Source: Ligula intestinalis (taxonomy: Eukaryota > Platyhelminthes > Cestoda > Diphyllobothriidea > Diphyllobothriidae). Taken from it: DNA of 64,000 nucleotides. Positions 63,887 through 64,000 of the stretch are shown here, in pieces. The position numbers and the translations under genes are program-made. The notes under the pieces were generated by a model. It searched no databases, had not been told where the DNA came from, and saw only the letters and a program-made list of their open reading frames with translations. The DNA is taken from the NCBI GenBank assembly GCA_036362985.1, contig JAYGXS010000002.1, positions 90,559,232 to 90,623,231 on the forward strand, read 5' to 3'. The number at the start of each line of letters is the position of its first letter. Positions within the stretch are counted from its first letter, which is position 1.

Positions 63887-64000
63887 TTGCGAAAATTCCC
63901 ATTGAAAAATTCAGAAGATGAATTGGCGAACATACGTTTGTTTTCGATAATTCTCATCAGGCCTTTACATTTATAGGGTAATTAAGTAAATTGACTATGC
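63887..64000 (-). mobile_element. PLE terminal repeat, element body beyond the window
   Basis: GCGAAAATTCCCATT at 63889 equals the block at 55079 and resembles 36946-36960 (the ORF start MGIF on the minus strand). The part to the right of the hammerhead (ATAGGGTAATTAAG) resembles GCAGGGTAATTAAA at 34274. The element is read leftward, so its coding body should lie to the right of position 64000. Confidence 0.7.
63925..63963 (-). ncRNA. Hammerhead ribozyme with consensus core, PLE terminal repeat
   Basis: Minus strand: GGC (stem I), CTGATGA (core), an 8-nt stem II region (GAATTATC, only two closing pairs), GAAA, ACAAACGTATGT (near-palindromic stem III), TC (cleavage site), GCC (pairs with GGC). 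Every conserved core nucleotide is present. Predicted cleavage lies between 63928 and 63927. Stem II is short, so activity as a monomer is uncertain. Confidence 0.72.

Noticed and set aside
1..64000. CRISPR arrays, bacterial operons, prophage
   Set aside because: No regularly spaced repeats, no compact gene layout; introns and LINE/PLE content show nuclear eukaryotic DNA.

Overview
The window is nuclear DNA of a eukaryote and reads as a repeat-rich flatworm chromosome. A tapeworm of the diphyllobothriid type is my best guess, but that is inference from the mix of elements, not proof. Two host genes with short exons and kilobase introns are embedded in layers of decayed retrotransposons: Penelope-like elements (PLEs), two kinds of EN-RT non-LTR elements that I call LINE-A and LINE-B, and an RTE-type LINE. 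There are no operons, ribosome binding sites or CRISPR arrays. A 400-base assembly gap lies at 58678-59077.

Host gene 1 is on the minus strand at about 13.49 to 4.82 kb. It is a Cramped/CRAMP1 orthologue, a SANT-domain chromatin protein. Five exons are supported (13486-13240, 10448-10375, 9406-8971, 8292-8208, 5014-4824) by splice sites, matching phases and family similarity. One further exon is predicted between 8971 and 8292, and the C-terminal exons were not found. Its introns hold a 556-bp MITE-like element, an RTE tail and a large inverted repeat. Host gene 2 is on the plus strand from 49.35 kb. It is TRMT1/Trm1, the tRNA guanine-26 dimethyltransferase. Three exons cover the SAM-binding and catalytic motifs, and the 3' exons were not found in the rest of the window.

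Between the genes, 16.5-46 kb is a nested retrotransposon graveyard. It contains a LINE-A on the minus strand (16.5-18.35 kb); a LINE-A with ORF1, EN and a partly deleted RT (19.28-22.98 kb); LINE-B pieces; a nearly full-length LINE-B (27.3-30.2 kb, minus); a 5'-truncated LINE-A (30.3-32.6 kb, plus); a nearly complete PLE (34.2-36.98 kb, minus) sitting inside a LINE-B; and an RTE LINE (39.8-46 kb, minus) interrupted by two oppositely oriented LINE-A copies.

The most interesting signal is a set of hammerhead-ribozyme-like motifs (CUGANGA core, stem II, GAAA, tiny self-complementary stem III, UH cleavage site) in the terminal repeats of several PLE families. They occur near 1.44, 2.10, 34.23, 52.04, 52.33, 55.12, 58.63, 59.1, 59.35, 60.29 and 63.93 kb. 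Hammerheads in PLEs are already described in the literature. What stands out here is several distinct subtypes in one window, one copy whose core contains the stop codon of the PLE ORF, and a pair forming a palindrome around the assembly gap. tRNA-derived SINE-like repeats are also present. Stretches where I recognise nothing are marked as such.
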